A DNA stretch of 64,000 bases from NCBI GenBank assembly GCA_015680685.1, contig MNCI01023754.1:1-64000 (forward strand), given 5' to 3'. The translations under genes and the position numbers were made by a program. This stretch comes from Gnetum montanum (lineage: Eukaryota > Streptophyta > Gnetopsida > Gnetales > Gnetaceae). The notes under the pieces were generated by a model. That model saw nothing but the letters and a program-made list of their open reading frames with translations, ran no database searches and was not told the origin of the DNA. Shown one piece after another: positions 8,157-20,394 of the stretch (position 1 is the stretch's first letter; every line of letters begins with the position of its first letter).

Positions 8157-8681
8157 TAAGCCTTAATTAACCTATCATCAGCATCCATTCCCACTTATCA
8201 TTCACACCCTGAACCAATGCAACCTTGGTTACCAAACGCTATTCATTACTAGGATCACCAAGCATAACACATGTGCTCGAAGCGGTCGTACTGAATGCAC
8301 TTAACTATGGGAGAAGGGTTGAGAGAGATTTAATTAACTAATAAAGTATTTAAATGATAAAAAATAAATAACAATAAGTAAAGTCCTTTCAAGCTTAGTC
8401 CATGCACTGCAAGGTTTATCCAAGAAGTTCGTCTTTATTTCTGTACACAAACTTGTGTTCAGGTACAATATTTGCTCGAATAAAGATCTATTCACTTTGG
8501 AGCTCCTACTGTGGGCACATGGAAATTATTCTATCTCTGGAGAGGTAGAACTGCCAGAGTTTCGCTATGGTCTAGGCCTAGAATGGAAACAAGGGAGAGC
8601 CACCTCTTATTTATAGACTTGGTAGCGCACTGCAATATTGCATACACGATATCGCGGCCCATGCGATATCGCATCCCATCA
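8157..8681 (-). mobile_element. Solo LTR A, R-U3 piece (minus strand)
   Basis: This piece continues LTR A after R1. Read on the minus strand it starts TGATGGGATGCG and has the palindromes ATGCGATATCGCAT (8661-8674) and CGATATCG (8647-8654). A TATA box follows (TATTTATA on the plus strand, 8608-8615), then the conserved AATAAAGACGAAC context. No polypurine tract follows at 8682, which supports the solo-LTR reading. Confidence 0.8.
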
Positions 8682-8686
8682 ATCTC

Positions 8687-9920
8687 TATTAGTTATTTAT
8701 ATATTATTTTATTGATAGTGAATAGGGGTATTACAAAAGGTTTTATTATATCCAAAAACCTAAAGGATTTATTGGACATACATTACATTTATATCATGAA
8801 AGTTAAATACTAATGTAACAAAGTGGCCAACTAATGCTAGATATAACAAGAAAAGGTCATACATACTTTTTGCTTCAATATTATATTTTTATCTTAAATG
8901 TTCAATTTGAAGGTAACTGAGAAAAATGTAATGCTCATCCTCAAGATCTCTTAACCCACATAGCATATATGTGCATTCATTTCTAAGAAGTTATATTCAT
9001 CTTCTACTTTCTATCCTAAGATAATGTGAACTCAAACGAAGCTTGCTAATCAAAACGCAACATCTCATTAGGAGTACAGCTGATAGCTAGTAAACTTCTA
9101 AGTTTAACTTGTTACCTCATGCATTTTAAATAATTTTTTTGCCTTACACATCTTATCATAACTTTGTTAAACCTACTACTAAACTAACTTACAAATGTAT
9201 TTTGGATTACTTTGTACCTTCTCCAATTAGATATCTCAAGTCTTCAACCATTATATTTCTTTAAAAAATCATCCTTGCTTGTTTGTGTCTTCAAAAACTA
9301 CTTTATAAAATTTGATTTATTCAATTTTTGTGAGTTTTTGAGTAGAAGCAATAAATTTACAAATAAATTCAACTTCTAGAGGAAGAAAATTATATTCTAA
9401 CAAAAGCATCAAATAGGGTGTTTGTACCTTCACCTTTAATTCATTAAGTAAATTTATCTTTTGTACTCTTTCAATGGCCTTCCAATTTTTGGTGTTAAGA
9501 CTTGGCTCCAAAGTATACATCTATATAACACAATAGGATAGTTCGTTGTACAAAAGATTTATTTTTTAAATCTTCTATCCCCAAATTCCTAATGTATTAC
9601 ATTTGTTCTTAATTTCATAAAGAGATTTTATTCTTATTATTATTTTATCCCTAATGCATCTATTCCATCTATATTTATTCACATATTGAGGCTTCTTTGT
9701 AAGTTTGATGTAATGCCTATGAGTAACAAGATTAATGGTAGAATGGTTTTATGTGAAACTTGCTTAATAAATTACAATTATATTATTTATTTTTGTCCAA
9801 TAATTATTCTTCTTTTAAGAATAGTACCTAATAGCTTAGCAAAAATACTGCTTACAACTATCATATGATAAAGAAGCATTGCCTTTCTAATCCTCCACTA
9901 TTCAACAAGGTCATGATCAG
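8687..9920 (-). pseudogene. Decayed LINE reverse transcriptase, C-terminal side
   Basis: On the minus strand the 67-codon frame at 9317-9520 reads RVQKINLLNELK, then TPYLMLLLEYNFLPLEVEF, then FIASTQKL. That resembles the segment following the RT domain in plant non-LTR retrotransposons (RVQ...TPY..LLLE.G.LPLEV). Further downstream, a broken frame with Cys and His spacing could be the terminal zinc-finger-like region. Many stops and frameshifts are present. The upstream side of the same LINE appears at 37974-38166, split by element B. Family assignment rests on pattern only. Confidence 0.5.
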
Positions 9921-10322
9921 TGATGAGTGGTGGGTACCCCTTATGCCCAACCATACTAATCACAAGTGTTCACACATGATCTTATCAAAGTTCATGGATG
10001 GGACTAGTTGTGGCATCTAGATTGTTAAGCCTTGGTCATAGGATGCTGTTTTTCCACTTAGACTAGTGGTAGCTTTGTTACATATGGTTTAGTCCAAGGT
10101 GAGGCATAATGGTTGATGTTGTTATGGCTTTATGCTACTCCTAATGATAATAGAGAAATTAATTATTTAATCTAATTAACAACAAGAAGATAATGTTTAA
10201 ACTAGCCTATGAGCGATGGGTATCTATTCCCATCTTACCATACACATCCTAAACCCATGTATCCAATACTAGGATTATGAAGTGCTACGTTATTGGGCGA
10301 GCTTGTTGTTGGGATTATCAAG
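9921..10322 (-). repeat. B 3' LTR, U5-side piece
   Basis: The sequence begins TGATGAGTGGTGGGTACCCC and aligns closely with the first part of the B 5' LTR at 37075, sharing GGGACTAGTTGTGGCATCTAG and the later landmarks. It stops at 10322, where element C begins. Confidence 0.88.
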
Positions 10323-11142
10323 TGATGAGTGGCGAGGTACCCCTACACTCAACCATATGAATACGATCATTTCACGCACGATCTGGTCAAATTTCGAGGA
10401 CTAAGTGCTTATGTGCCCTTGTGGAACAAGGACAGGTTGGTTGATTGTTGTCTTCCCAAACTTACTTGTATGTCACAATTGTATGGTTATGTAAGCTTGA
10501 GGCATATGATTTTTATAGCTTTTACGTTTTTATGTCCTATTGCTAATAAGGGAGGAGGGAGAGAGATAACTAAGTGACTAATTTAACTTAACTACTGATT
10601 AAGTAGGCTTTAACTAATCCTAACACCAGTATCCTTCTCACTTGCTGTACACATCCTAAACTAGTGCAACACTACTAGGATTGCCAAATGCTAATCATCA
10701 CTCAAGTGTTACACACATGCTCAAAGTGATCGTAGTAAGTGAACTTACTCAGGAGAGTTGTAGGGTGAGAGAAAATCATTAATTAACTAAGAAAGCATTT
10801 AATAACATCAATTAACACTAATTAATCAATTTTGGATGCTGCAAGGTTTATCATAAAGTTCATCTTTATTACCGTACACAAGGTGTGCTCAGGTACACAA
10901 TGCTCGAATAAAGATCTGTTCACTTGGTGACTCTTATTATGGGCACATAGAAATAATTATAACTTTAGAGGGATGAAAAGGCAAGAGTTTGGCTAAGGGA
11001 CTAACTATCTAACTACAAAACCAAGTGCACTACCTCTTATTTATAGGCAAGGAGGTAGGTCCTGATATCGGGTATCCGACATCTCATGGTAGGCTCTGAT
11101 ATCACATACTTGATATCACGGATGCAATATCATAGTTCATCA
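10323..11142 (-). repeat. C 3' LTR
   Basis: The LTR runs from TGATGAGTGGCGAGGTACCC to TAGTTCATCA on the plus strand and is 820 bp long. In coding orientation it holds several GATATC words (11064-11125), a TATA box (TATTTATA near 11037-11044), AATAAAG and the U5 end. It abuts the reversed polypurine tract TACCCCCAC. Confidence 0.9.
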
Positions 11143-13029
11143 TACCCCCACAAATAAATAAAAACTTGTCCTCAAGTTCCTTACAAAATATTGGGAAGGT
11201 ATGGGATTATTGACTAACTAACAACTGATGGTGGAATGGGATGATAGACTGAACGTGCCTAGTGAATGGATCAATAAGAATATTACATCATTCATGTTCA
11301 TGACCATTGTGGTGAGCACTTGTACATAAATGACATCCAAGCATTTATTTGGCAGCTTGAAGAGAAAGAGAGAGAGAAAGAAGATGAAGCGTGTTGCCGC
11401 CAATGCCGAGACTGCGCCTTCCATTGTTTATCCATAGCCATGCCACCAGACTTGCTCCTTTCATAAATGTTCTAGTTTCTATCCATCCTGAGTGCTTCCT
11501 CTAAGCCTAGTTCATTGTTTGTATGATTGCCATCGACACACACAACACTGTAAAAAATGATCAAGGATAGATAAACCACAATGCAGTTGACACCTTGCCT
11601 CGATATGAAGCTATTGGCTGAGTTGTGGTTATGGCAGAAACTGGTTCAAAGATTTCTCACTAGTGACTACCCAAGGTGTAGGGGTTAGGTGAATAGTAAA
11701 ATGAAAAAAATTAAAAAATTTGTGCCAGGNNNNNNNNNNNNNNNNNNNNNNNNNNNNNNNNNNNNNNNNNNNNNNNNNNNNNNNNNNNNNNNNNNNNNNN
11801 NNNNNNNNNNNNNNNNNNNNNNNNNNNNNNNNNNNNNNNNNNNNNNNNNNNNNNNNNNNNNNNNNNNNNNNNNNNNNNNNNNNNNNNNNNNNNNNNNNNN
11901 NNNNNNNNNNNNNNNNNNNNNNNNNNNNNNNNNNNNNNNNNNNNNNNNNNNNNNAAACCCACAAACCAAAGAGTCCTTAGGCTCTAGGAATGTCATTTGG
12001 AAGCAAGAGTTAAAAACTTACCCACAATAATTCACTAAAGAAAAAGAATGCATCAACCCAGAAATGGACTAATGATAGAACCAGCAATGAGGTGGAAAAA
12101 TGGGAAGAAAGATGAAGAGGAGAGTGGAATGGAATCCCAAGAAAAAGGTTGGGTAAAGTCCCTTGTGTACTTTATGGTTAATGTGACTGAGTAAAACTCA
12201 TCTCAAATCTAGACTCAAACAAACCACATCTAGTGACCTCACATCAACAAACTTGACGAATCCATCCACTTGAAGCAACAAGAATGCTTTCACAAAGTGT
12301 CACCACCATTCTGAGGAGAGCGAGATGGAGAAGTAGGAAACAAGAAAGGGCCTTAGTTAGAGGAAACCTTTAGGCATGGGTAACATGTCTTTCCAGTTCC
12401 ATAACTAGTTCTTGTAGTCCATATTACTTTATTATGTCTAAGGGGTGTGCTTTGAATTGTCACTTTTCACTTTTTCTTTTTTTTTTTGTGTGAGAACCAC
12501 ATCATGCAAAGACTTATTTTTATTCACTCAGCTTCCTAATTTTTGAACAATGTTAGAATGGCAGAAAACCCAAGAAAAAGCATCCAAGAACCGAAGAGAA
12601 TGGCCAGCACAAATGCATCGAATCCCCTTGAAGTCACACCTGTCTCATGCTTTGAGCCTTTCCTTGGTTTGAAAAATACCCACCCACCAATTCATTAATA
12701 AATTTACTTAGAAAAAGGGACTATATAGTTCCAAGCCAAAGGAGGCCATAGAGTGGTATGGATGAGTGGATGGTGTGGACTCATTGCTTGTTTTACCAAA
12801 AGAACCATACCTTAATATCAGCATCATAATTCAAAGGTAAAAATCAAACATTAGCAATCAATATGATATAATTCAATCCACCATCATGAGCACTTATTGG
12901 ATGATGAATAAAAGAAAATCAAGCAAACAAAGAAATAGTAAAAATATGAACGATGATGTAAAACAAAAATAAAAAAAGTTGAAAAAATGTGTAAAAAAAA
13001 ATTCAAAAAGAACTGAGTGCCTAGAATGG
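11143..13029 (-). other. C 3' noncoding region with sequencing gap
   Basis: Starting at the polypurine tract (11143-11152), this stretch carries the conserved 3' blocks found in R1: GAGTTGTGGTTATGG near 11619, GAAAGGGCCTTAGTTAGAGG near 12343, GTGTGCTTTGAATTG near 12445 and CATGCAAAGACTT near 12504. An A-rich tract with TGTAAAACAAAAA lies at about 12910-13010. Bases 11730-11954 are unknown (N). No third ORF can be seen. Confidence 0.65.
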
Positions 13030-14060
13030 CTAGCATAGGTAGCCATCTCCCCCATGATTGAGTTGGAAGGAGGAGATCCGAAATAGTGAGCAAGGTTGTC
13101 CACTAACAGAGGTAGTAGGTGTATTGGCTATCCTAAGCTCATGGAAAGGTTTGGTTTGTTGCATGTTGACCAATAGTTTCTTTTTCAGGCTCTCAGGTTT
13201 GTATATTGTCATGGCCCTTGAAGGAAAAGTTGCATAAATAATATAAGGTCCTTCCCACAATGTTTGAAATTTAGTACGTTGTGGCACATGTGTAGGATTC
13301 TAGTAGAGAATTTTATCTCCTAATTGATATTTAACTTTCCTAATCCTTAGGTCATGATGTTATTTATTGAATGCCTTGTGTAATTCGTTAGATGATAGGG
13401 CAGCTATTTGGTTTTCATCTAGCAAGTTAAGGGTTACCAACTATTGTTTCTGTGCTAGACCAAGGTCAATGTTGAGATCACATGTTGTGGATAGTATACA
13501 GAGCTCAGTTTGAATGGAAAGTGTTGGTAATTTACCATACACTAACTCATAGGGAGAGTAGCTTGTAGGGAGTTTCCATGTAGAGTGGTATGCCCAAAGA
13601 TCATTGTTTAGTTTAGTGCTCTAGTCTTGCCTAAACTTGCTAATAGTTCTCATCAATATTTTCGTAATCTCCTTGTTGGTGACTTCGACTTGACTGTTCG
13701 CTTGGGGGTGGTATGGTGTTGTCAGTTTGTGTTCAACCCCTAAGCATTGCATTAATTTCCAAAACATTGCACCTGTGAAGTGGGTACCATTGTTTGAAAT
13801 AAGTGCATGAGGCATACCAAACCTATTTATGATTTTTTTGAATAAATTGTGTAGTTGTAGATGATGTACAATCCTTAATAGCAACTGATTCTGCCCATTT
13901 AGTTAGGTAATCAATAGCAACAATAATATAAGCTTTTCCATTGGACATTGGTGTAATTGGCCCCATAAAATCAATTTCTTAAATATTGAAGGGTTCTAAT
14001 GGTTGGATCCATTATTGTAGACCCTCCATTCTAGCAGTCATTCCCCCATCATGTTGATAG
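13030..14060 (-). pseudogene. Integrase of C (broken)
   Basis: The minus-strand frame at 13621-13884 carries RFGMPHALISNNGTHF followed by TPYHPQANSQVEVTNKEI, the classic Ty3-type integrase core. The expected Asp in ISDxGTHF is Asn here, while the Glu of QVE is retained. The frame at 13030-13287 is the C-terminal region (WEGPY, YKPESL) and ends HGGDGYLC at the pol stop. The upstream catalytic core and zinc-binding part are present in other frames, broken by stops. Confidence 0.75.
13046..13064 (-). promoter_or_regulatory. PPT-like word at the end of pol (C)
   Basis: TCTCCCCCATGATTGAGTT on the plus strand reads AACTCAATCATGGGGGAGA on the coding strand. This corresponds to CAGTCATGGGGGA in R1, overlaps the HGGDG codons and precedes the A-rich tract. 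Confidence 0.5.
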
Positions 14061-14860
14061 TGCTTACAAGATTGGATGCATTGGTGGGCATTCTGAAACA
14101 ATGTAGGCCAATAATATCCTGCAAGCAAGATCTTGATGGCCATTTGTCTCCCAACGTAATGACCCCCACAAGGACCCTCATGAGCATCTTGGAGAACTCG
14201 CAGTTGATCTATATCAGGAACACACCATCAAACTAAGCCATTGGGACACACTTTGTAAAGTTTCCCACTGATTTCCATAAAGTGCTTAGATTGGTGAAGA
14301 AACTATTGTTTCTTCTTAAGGCTTAACTCTTGTGATATTTGTTGGATGAGGAGATAGGTAAGAATGCTACTGTACCAATTTGTCTCCATGGGTGATTGAT
14401 TATTCACTACACTAGCAAAGAGGAATTCATTAGACAAATAATCAAAAATTGGATGCTTATCCTCTCTATTGTCCGATTGCAACCAAGATAAATGATCAGC
14501 AACTGCATTCTCGATGCCTTTATGATTGATCATCGTAAGATCAAACTCTTGTAAGATTACAAGCCATCATATGATATGAGGGCTTACCATTAGCTTATTC
14601 ATAAGGAATGTTATTACACTATGACCTGTATGTATATATACTTTATATCCCAATACATAGTGTCTAAACTTTTCTAGTGCAAACACTACACCCATTAATT
14701 CTTTTTCTGTGATAGTGTAGTTAAGTTGTGCACCAACGATACTTCTACTTGCATAGTGGATGTAGTAAGGACACTTCTGGTCATCTAACTATGTAACTAC
14801 AGCTCCTAAGGCATAGTTGGATGCGTCCGTCATAATATGAAATGGTTTGGACCAGTTAGG
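14061..14860 (-). pseudogene. RNase H and spacer of C (broken)
   Basis: Minus-strand frames show ALEKFRHYVLGYKVYIHT-like sequence and, in the frame at 14303-14533, INHKGIENAVADHLSWL. Both are typical of the RNase H/connection part of Ty3-type pol (ADALSRL in other families). Stops interrupt the frame at several points. Confidence 0.65.
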
Positions 14861-15730
14861 AGCTTGTAGAATGGGTGTTTCTACTAGCTTATGTTTAAGA
14901 GTTTGGAAAGCTAGTTCGTATTCCCTAGTCCATTCGAAAGGTATGTCCTTTTTCGTTAATTCCACCAATGGTTTGGTAACCTTTGAAAAGTTCTCAATAA
15001 ATCTCCTATAGTAGCCAGTGTGTCCAAGGAATGACTGAATATCTTTGACAGTTTTTGGTTAATGGGTAATGCCTTGGATAACTTTAATTTTCTCAGGGTC
15101 TACATCTATCCTTGTGTGTGAGATTTTGTGCCCTAGTACTACACCCTCTTGGACCATCAAATGGATTTTTTGCTAGTTGAGCCTCAAATTGGTTTTTACA
15201 CATCTTTTTAGCACTTACTCTAACTGGTCCAAGGCTTGATCAAATTTTTCTCCCTAAGTGGAAAAGTTGTCCATAAATACCTCCACACCATTTCCTATCT
15301 ACTATTGGAATATGCTTAGAACTAGTCGTTGAAATGTCGTAGGGGCATTGCACAAACCAAACGACATCTGTTTGTATGTAAACATTCCCCAAGGACTGGT
15401 GAACATAGTCTTGGCTTAGTATTCTAAGGGTATTTATATTTGGTTATATTCTCTATATCCATCTAGAAAACTATAATAGGGATGGCCTGCGATGGTGTCT
15501 AAGACTTGGTCAACAAATGGCAACGAAAAGTGATCTTTGAATGTTGCCATATTCAGTAGCTTGAAATCTACGCACACCCTCCATTTGCCTCCCTTTTTAG
15601 GCACAATAACTAAGGGGCTAACCCATTTGCTACTAGTAATGGGGTATATGAACCCAGCCTTGAGAAGTTGTTCAATTTCTTCCATGACTACTTGCTTCAG
15701 CTTTGGGTTCAAATGCCTATGCAGTTATCT
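14861..15730 (-). pseudogene. Reverse transcriptase of C (broken)
   Basis: The frame at 15434-15712 carries LLKAGFIYPITSSKWVSPL, PKKGGKWRVCVDF and LDGYREYNQI, the N-terminal RT motifs of Ty3-type elements. Near 15250-15280 the catalytic box reads FMDNF where FMDDF is usual, so one catalytic Asp is lost. Further motifs toward 14861 are frame-shifted. Confidence 0.78.
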
Positions 15731-16640
15731 TCAAGGCTTCATGGAGGGGTCGATATAAATCCTATGTTGGCATATCCTAGGATCTATTCTAGTTAATTCG
15801 AGATATGACCAAGCGAAGGCTTTTGACCATCTATTTTTCACTTTCAACAGTCTCTCTTTTTGTTGCGAAGCAAGCTTAGCATTAATAATTACCAGCTTTC
15901 TATTTTTAAGAAATGTGTATTCCATACTCGTGGGCAAGGGCTCTTGCTTAAATTTATTAGGGATTTCCAATGTTTCCCAGTTGATATTTTTGAGGTTAAG
16001 CTTTGGAATTTGGTGGTGGACTTGCTCTAATGCGTCTATGTTATCAATGTAAGCATAAGTCAAACCCTCAATTGGTTCCATGCATATGATTGAACTGCTT
16101 TCTTGATTAGCTGTTAGCCATTGGTGCCTTCCTATCGTGTGGCTGTTGCATACATGCATCTTTGTATGTTGATCACTTGTGCACACTGATTGCATGTAGG
16201 AAATGTTAAACTTTGCACAACCCATGACCTTTGCATGCAATTACACCCTATGTCACTATATGCAATGCATGGAACTTTCTTCTTCTCGATCTTTCCAAAT
16301 GTGTTTTCCTTTGATATTTGTAGGAAAAGATCACGGATTCCTAGGCACGTGTCAACTGTGCTTAACCATGCTCTTCCCATTATGATTGGGAAGTTCCCCT
16401 TAACGTTGTTCACCTGAATCACTAGGAAATTAGCTAGGTATGATCACCCACAAACAGTGGTGATAATGTCCTCCACTAGTCCCAATGGGACAGTGATGGA
16501 CTAGTTGGCCAACTCTACATGAATGTTTCTCTTTCTCAATGGAGGTAGGTTCCAACCTTGTACATTTATTGAGAAATCAAGTTGACACCAAAACCTGAAT
16601 CCAAAAGATCCTTACACGGATCATTTTTAGTGATTTGCAG
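15731..16640 (-). pseudogene. Protease and linker of C (broken)
   Basis: The frames at 16132-16422 and 15731-16240 contain FPIIMGRAWLSTVDTC, matching the R1 protease, followed by the protease-RT linker (LEQVHHQIPKLNL, EIPNKFKQEPL). The linker is the part that R1 has lost beyond its first residues. The region holding the DSG triplet (about 16560-16640) is decayed and I cannot confirm the triplet. Confidence 0.7.
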
Positions 16641-19160
16641 GTATATCAGAGGACTCCCAAGGTCAGAGAATATCTTTGGAAGATGGCCAACTTTGATCCA
16701 ATCGGTGATAGCATGTGTTAGCATGACTGTATGCATTGAGTGCGATGGTTGAGTTGAAGAAGGCTTTGAAGTTTTGATTGATATTGAGGAATCAGCAGCT
16801 TATGATTACAAGGGCTTGGTTGGATTGTTGGTTCTAAAGAAAGGTCTTTTCTTCATGTGGTTATTGGAACCAATAGTAGGTTGAGAGTTAATAGCTCTTA
16901 TGGCATTACATTGCTGCAGTTTGGTAGGGATTTCACCTTGCATAACTGGAGTAGGTGGTAATGGAGCTATTGGTGGAAGAGATGCAGCTGGATGGGAAGG
17001 ATGGTACATTTGTGGAACATCACCCCTAGGAGAAGGAGTCCTATAATACTCATGAGCTTGGTAGTGAGGTTGAGGAGTAACATGACCAATAGAGTCATGT
17101 GGAGAGATTGGCTACTGCACGTAATATCCATATGGGTCAGGTTGCCAGTAAGGATACTATTGCCTTGGTGGTGGAATTCCCCATGATTGTGGGTATTGCC
17201 ACTATTGATGCTGCTCGATTGGTTGTGGTGGAGTTCCACTAGGATAATACATTAAGGGTTGGTGGAACTACCATGGGTTACCTTGAGGATAAGGTAACCT
17301 TTGGAGGGCTTGCCATTTGTTTAATCATGGGTTGAGTGCATACACCCTAGACTCTTGCAGATGTGAGATTACAGGGCAACATCCCTTAGGATGGTCATAT
17401 TAACATATCTCGCATCCACTATCATTGTCTATTTCCGACTCCACAACCTCTTCAATGATGGAAACTTTGCCCTTACGCTTGCTACATGCATGTTCATCTT
17501 TTTCCTTTTTTCTTTTTTCATGATCACTACCTTGCTCTCTAGACTCCTCTACTATTTTAAGAATAGATTGAAATATATTATCTAGGGAATCCCACATTTG
17601 GTCTACCTTTGCCGATACTTCTAATGTCAACTTTTGGATAGGCAAAGTTTTCCTATTCATCATCTCTTTGAGTGGTGACTCTTCTTCATCCTCACAAAAT
17701 CTTACTCCCCTTTTCCAGAGGGAAGGATCTCAGTTATACTCTTCTGCACTTTCACTCTTTCATAGCTCACCTTCTTCCTTAGCAACTTGCTCCAATAGTC
17801 TCTGAATTTGATGGGACCTAAGCTTGGATAGTCTTCCTTAGGCATAAGTCCCAAGGGTTCTTCTTGTTTCATGCCTAAGCCCATCTACAAGATGGCGCAG
17901 TTGATCCCTTTGCAAATAACCATGGCTAGGACAATGATGTAATAGTGCATAGTATTAGCCCATGGTAGCATCCAAGGGTTCATGTCCTTCTTGTTTCCAG
18001 CCTTGGATTTTCTTTCGCAGGTTGGACACTCGGGAGTATGTTTGGTACTTATTGTTGAATAATTCTAACATAGTACTCCATTTATGAATGGATTTCGATT
18101 CTAAGGACTAGTACCAGCTTTCCACTTCTTTAACTAGTGTCCGCGGGAACAACTTAAGTTTTTGCCATTTGTTCTGTATGTTTTGTAAGGCACACACATC
18201 TTGGAATGCTTGTAAGTGATTCTGAGGATTAGTGTTGTATCCCCCTTCAAATCATGGGATATTGTTCATATCTAATCTCTTGATCTTACTATCTTTCTGG
18301 TGCCTTGTTGGAATTCTAATAGCCTCAGTTATGTCTAACATACTTCGAGTAGCGAGTAGGGGTTCATTGTAATCATCTTGTCCATGGCGTCTATGATGCC
18401 TATGTTGTTCCCTACTCTCCCTTCTTCTATGTTGTGATTCTTTAGAATGCCCTCGTCCCCTTTCCTGGCTATTTCGTCTATGACTTCCACTTTGTCTACC
18501 TTTATCCCCATGCCCTTTTTCTTTATGACTGCATCCAGATACTGAAGGAGAGAGTGAAGGAGATGATGAAGGTGAAGAAGAAGGAGAACCGTCACCATGA
18601 TGGTGATTGCAATTAAAATGTCCATGTTTATCACGTGTTTGTGTCCCTTTTTTGGACCCTTTGTGCCTGTGGGTATTAGAACCTGGGTTATGAATAGTGG
18701 AATGAAGGTTTTGATACACAACCCTTTGGCCAAAGTCAAGGGAGGAACATCATTGTGTGGGCGACTGCCTGAGGTAGGTTCACCACCCTCATTTTCACTT
18801 AAGACATGTGGGACATCTTGGGACCACTTACCCTTCAAAGACTTATGATGTCTCTCCTGTTGTAAGTCCCTTTGACATTGTGCCTCCGTGGGGTAGTATT
18901 CTCTCGAGTCATGGTCTTGCATAATGTGTTTTGCATGTAAGTGCAGCATGCCAATTCGTGTGAGAGCACGAAGAAGCATGCTTGGGACTAGATGATCGGG
19001 GGGTAACACTATGTTATCTTCTAAGTCTCACCAATGTAGTTGTTCATCTTGATGGAGGATAAAGGTGAAGTTTAGTATATACTCATTAGGATGAATATAT
19101 ACCAGTCAAACTTGTTGAGGGGCTAGCAGATCAATGTCATGTGTATTACGCCACCAATTA
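16641..19160 (-). pseudogene. Gag of C (broken)
   Basis: Several minus-strand frames align in order with R1 gag. N-terminal HQDEQLHW and LPPDHLVPSML come first (from about 19100), then a Ser/His/Arg-rich part and LDITEAIRIPTRHQKDSKIK (18252-18719). Broken capsid follows (17700-18250), then a knuckle remnant (GCEIC, 17400-17663) and a Pro/Gln-rich linker (16806-17240). Frameshifts and TAG stops at former Trp codons show inactivity. Confidence 0.78.
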
Positions 19161-19196
19161 TTTCCTATTTTAGACCTAGGTAGTGAGGCGCTTTTN
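19161..19196. other. Assembly break at the C gag/LTR junction
   Basis: A single N at 19196 joins gag leader sequence to a point about 95 bp inside the 5' LTR. The primer site and LTR tip expected here are missing, so the N marks lost sequence and not one unknown base. Confidence 0.75.
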
Positions 19197-19930
19197 ACTT
19201 ATAGAACAAGGATGGGTTGGATGATTGTTGTCTTCCCAAACTAACTTGTATGTCACGATTGTATGGTTAAGTAAGCTTGAGGCATATGATTTTTATAGCT
19301 TTTATGTTTTTATGTCCTCTGCTAATAAGGGAGGAGAGAGAGAGATAACTAAGTGACTAATTTAACTTAACTACTGATTAACTAGGATTTAACTAATCCT
19401 AACACCGATATCCATTCTCACTTGCTGTACACATCCTAAACTAGTGCAACACTACTAGGATTACCAAACGCTAATCGTTACAGGGTTACCAAGTGTTACA
19501 TGCATGCTCGAAGTGATTGTACTAAGTGTACTTACTTAGGAGAGTTGCAGGGTAAGATAAAATCATTAATTAACAAAGAAAGTATTTAATAACATCAATT
19601 AACACTAATTAATCTATTCTGGATGCTGAAAGGTTTATCATAAAGTTCGTCTTTATTGCCGTACACAAGGTGTGCTCAGGTAAACAATGCTCGAATAAAG
19701 ATCTGTTCACTTGATGACTCCTACTATAGGCACATAAAAATAATTCTAACTTTGGAGGGAAGAAAAGGCAAGAGTTTGGCTGAGGGACTAACTATCTAAC
19801 TACAAAACCAAGTGCGCACGCATCTTATTTATAGGCAAGGAGGTAGGTCCTGATATTGGGTATCTGACATCGCATGGTAAGCTCCAATATCGTGTACTCG
19901 ATATTATAGTCTTGATATTGTGGTTCATCA
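19197..19930 (-). repeat. C 5' LTR, missing its U5 tip
   Basis: The sequence aligns with the C 3' LTR from about 95 bp inside it (GGTTGGATGATTGTTGTCTT versus GGTTGGTTGATTGTTGTCTT) to the GTTCATCA end. It keeps the TATA box, AATAAAG and a GATATC-type cluster now partly changed to GATATT. The two LTRs differ at many sites, which indicates an old insertion. Confidence 0.85.
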
Positions 19931-20394
19931 CTCAGTCAATATGTGTTTACACTTGAAACTAGTCGTGCTCATTCCACCAATTCATCAATGTGCATGGAAA
20001 CGTAAATATTAACTAAGTACATGGAATATAAATTACATTAAAAGTAAATTTAATCTAAGTCAAAGTGTTGTAATGAATAAGAATAAATCTCGATCTTATT
20101 GTCATTTATGAAATGTGTCCAGGTACATTGCCACTCGAATAAGATGTCATATAACTAACTTAGATTCTCATTGTGGGCACTCATTGAGTATTCTCTAAGA
20201 TTATGAAATAAAATTTCAAGAGTTTGGCTACTTTATTGACAAAAGAATGGGATGAATCGTGTGCCCAAATGTTGTATTTATAGGCAGGCATTCATCCTAC
20301 ATATTAGATATCTAATTTCGTAGCACGTGCTATAATATCAAGGCTAAGATATTGAGGACTCAATATCTTAGTGTATGAAAACCATAATTTATCA
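19931..20394 (-). repeat. B 3' LTR, R-U3 piece
   Basis: After element C the B LTR resumes at AATATGTGTTTACACTTGAA and matches the intact B 5' LTR from about 37481. It ends AATTTATCA and is followed by TACCCCTATGACTGAATG, the reversed polypurine tract. GATATC/GATATT words cluster between the TATA box and the end. Confidence 0.87.

Larger units (their letters stand above)
10323..19930 (-). mobile_element. Element C: decayed Athila/Tat-like gag-pol element
   Basis: C is a minus-strand element of about 9.6 kb as assembled, inserted in the 3' LTR of B. It has a 3' LTR (10323-11142), a 3' noncoding region, pol (13030-16640), gag (16790-19160) and a truncated 5' LTR (19197-19930). The flanks TCAAG (10318-10322) and CTCAG (19931-19935) are not an exact duplication. 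They fit a TCAAG target with one lost base. The coding region has many stops and frameshifts, so C is inactive. No third ORF is present. Confidence 0.88.

Noticed and set aside
11629-12030. Open frames across the N run
   Set aside because: They consist of unknown bases and carry no coding evidence. The same applies to 38166-39020 and 38336-38908.
10318-19935. Exact target duplication for element C
   Set aside because: TCAAG and CTCAG do not match base for base. Insertion is instead supported by the intact B 5' LTR, which lacks C.
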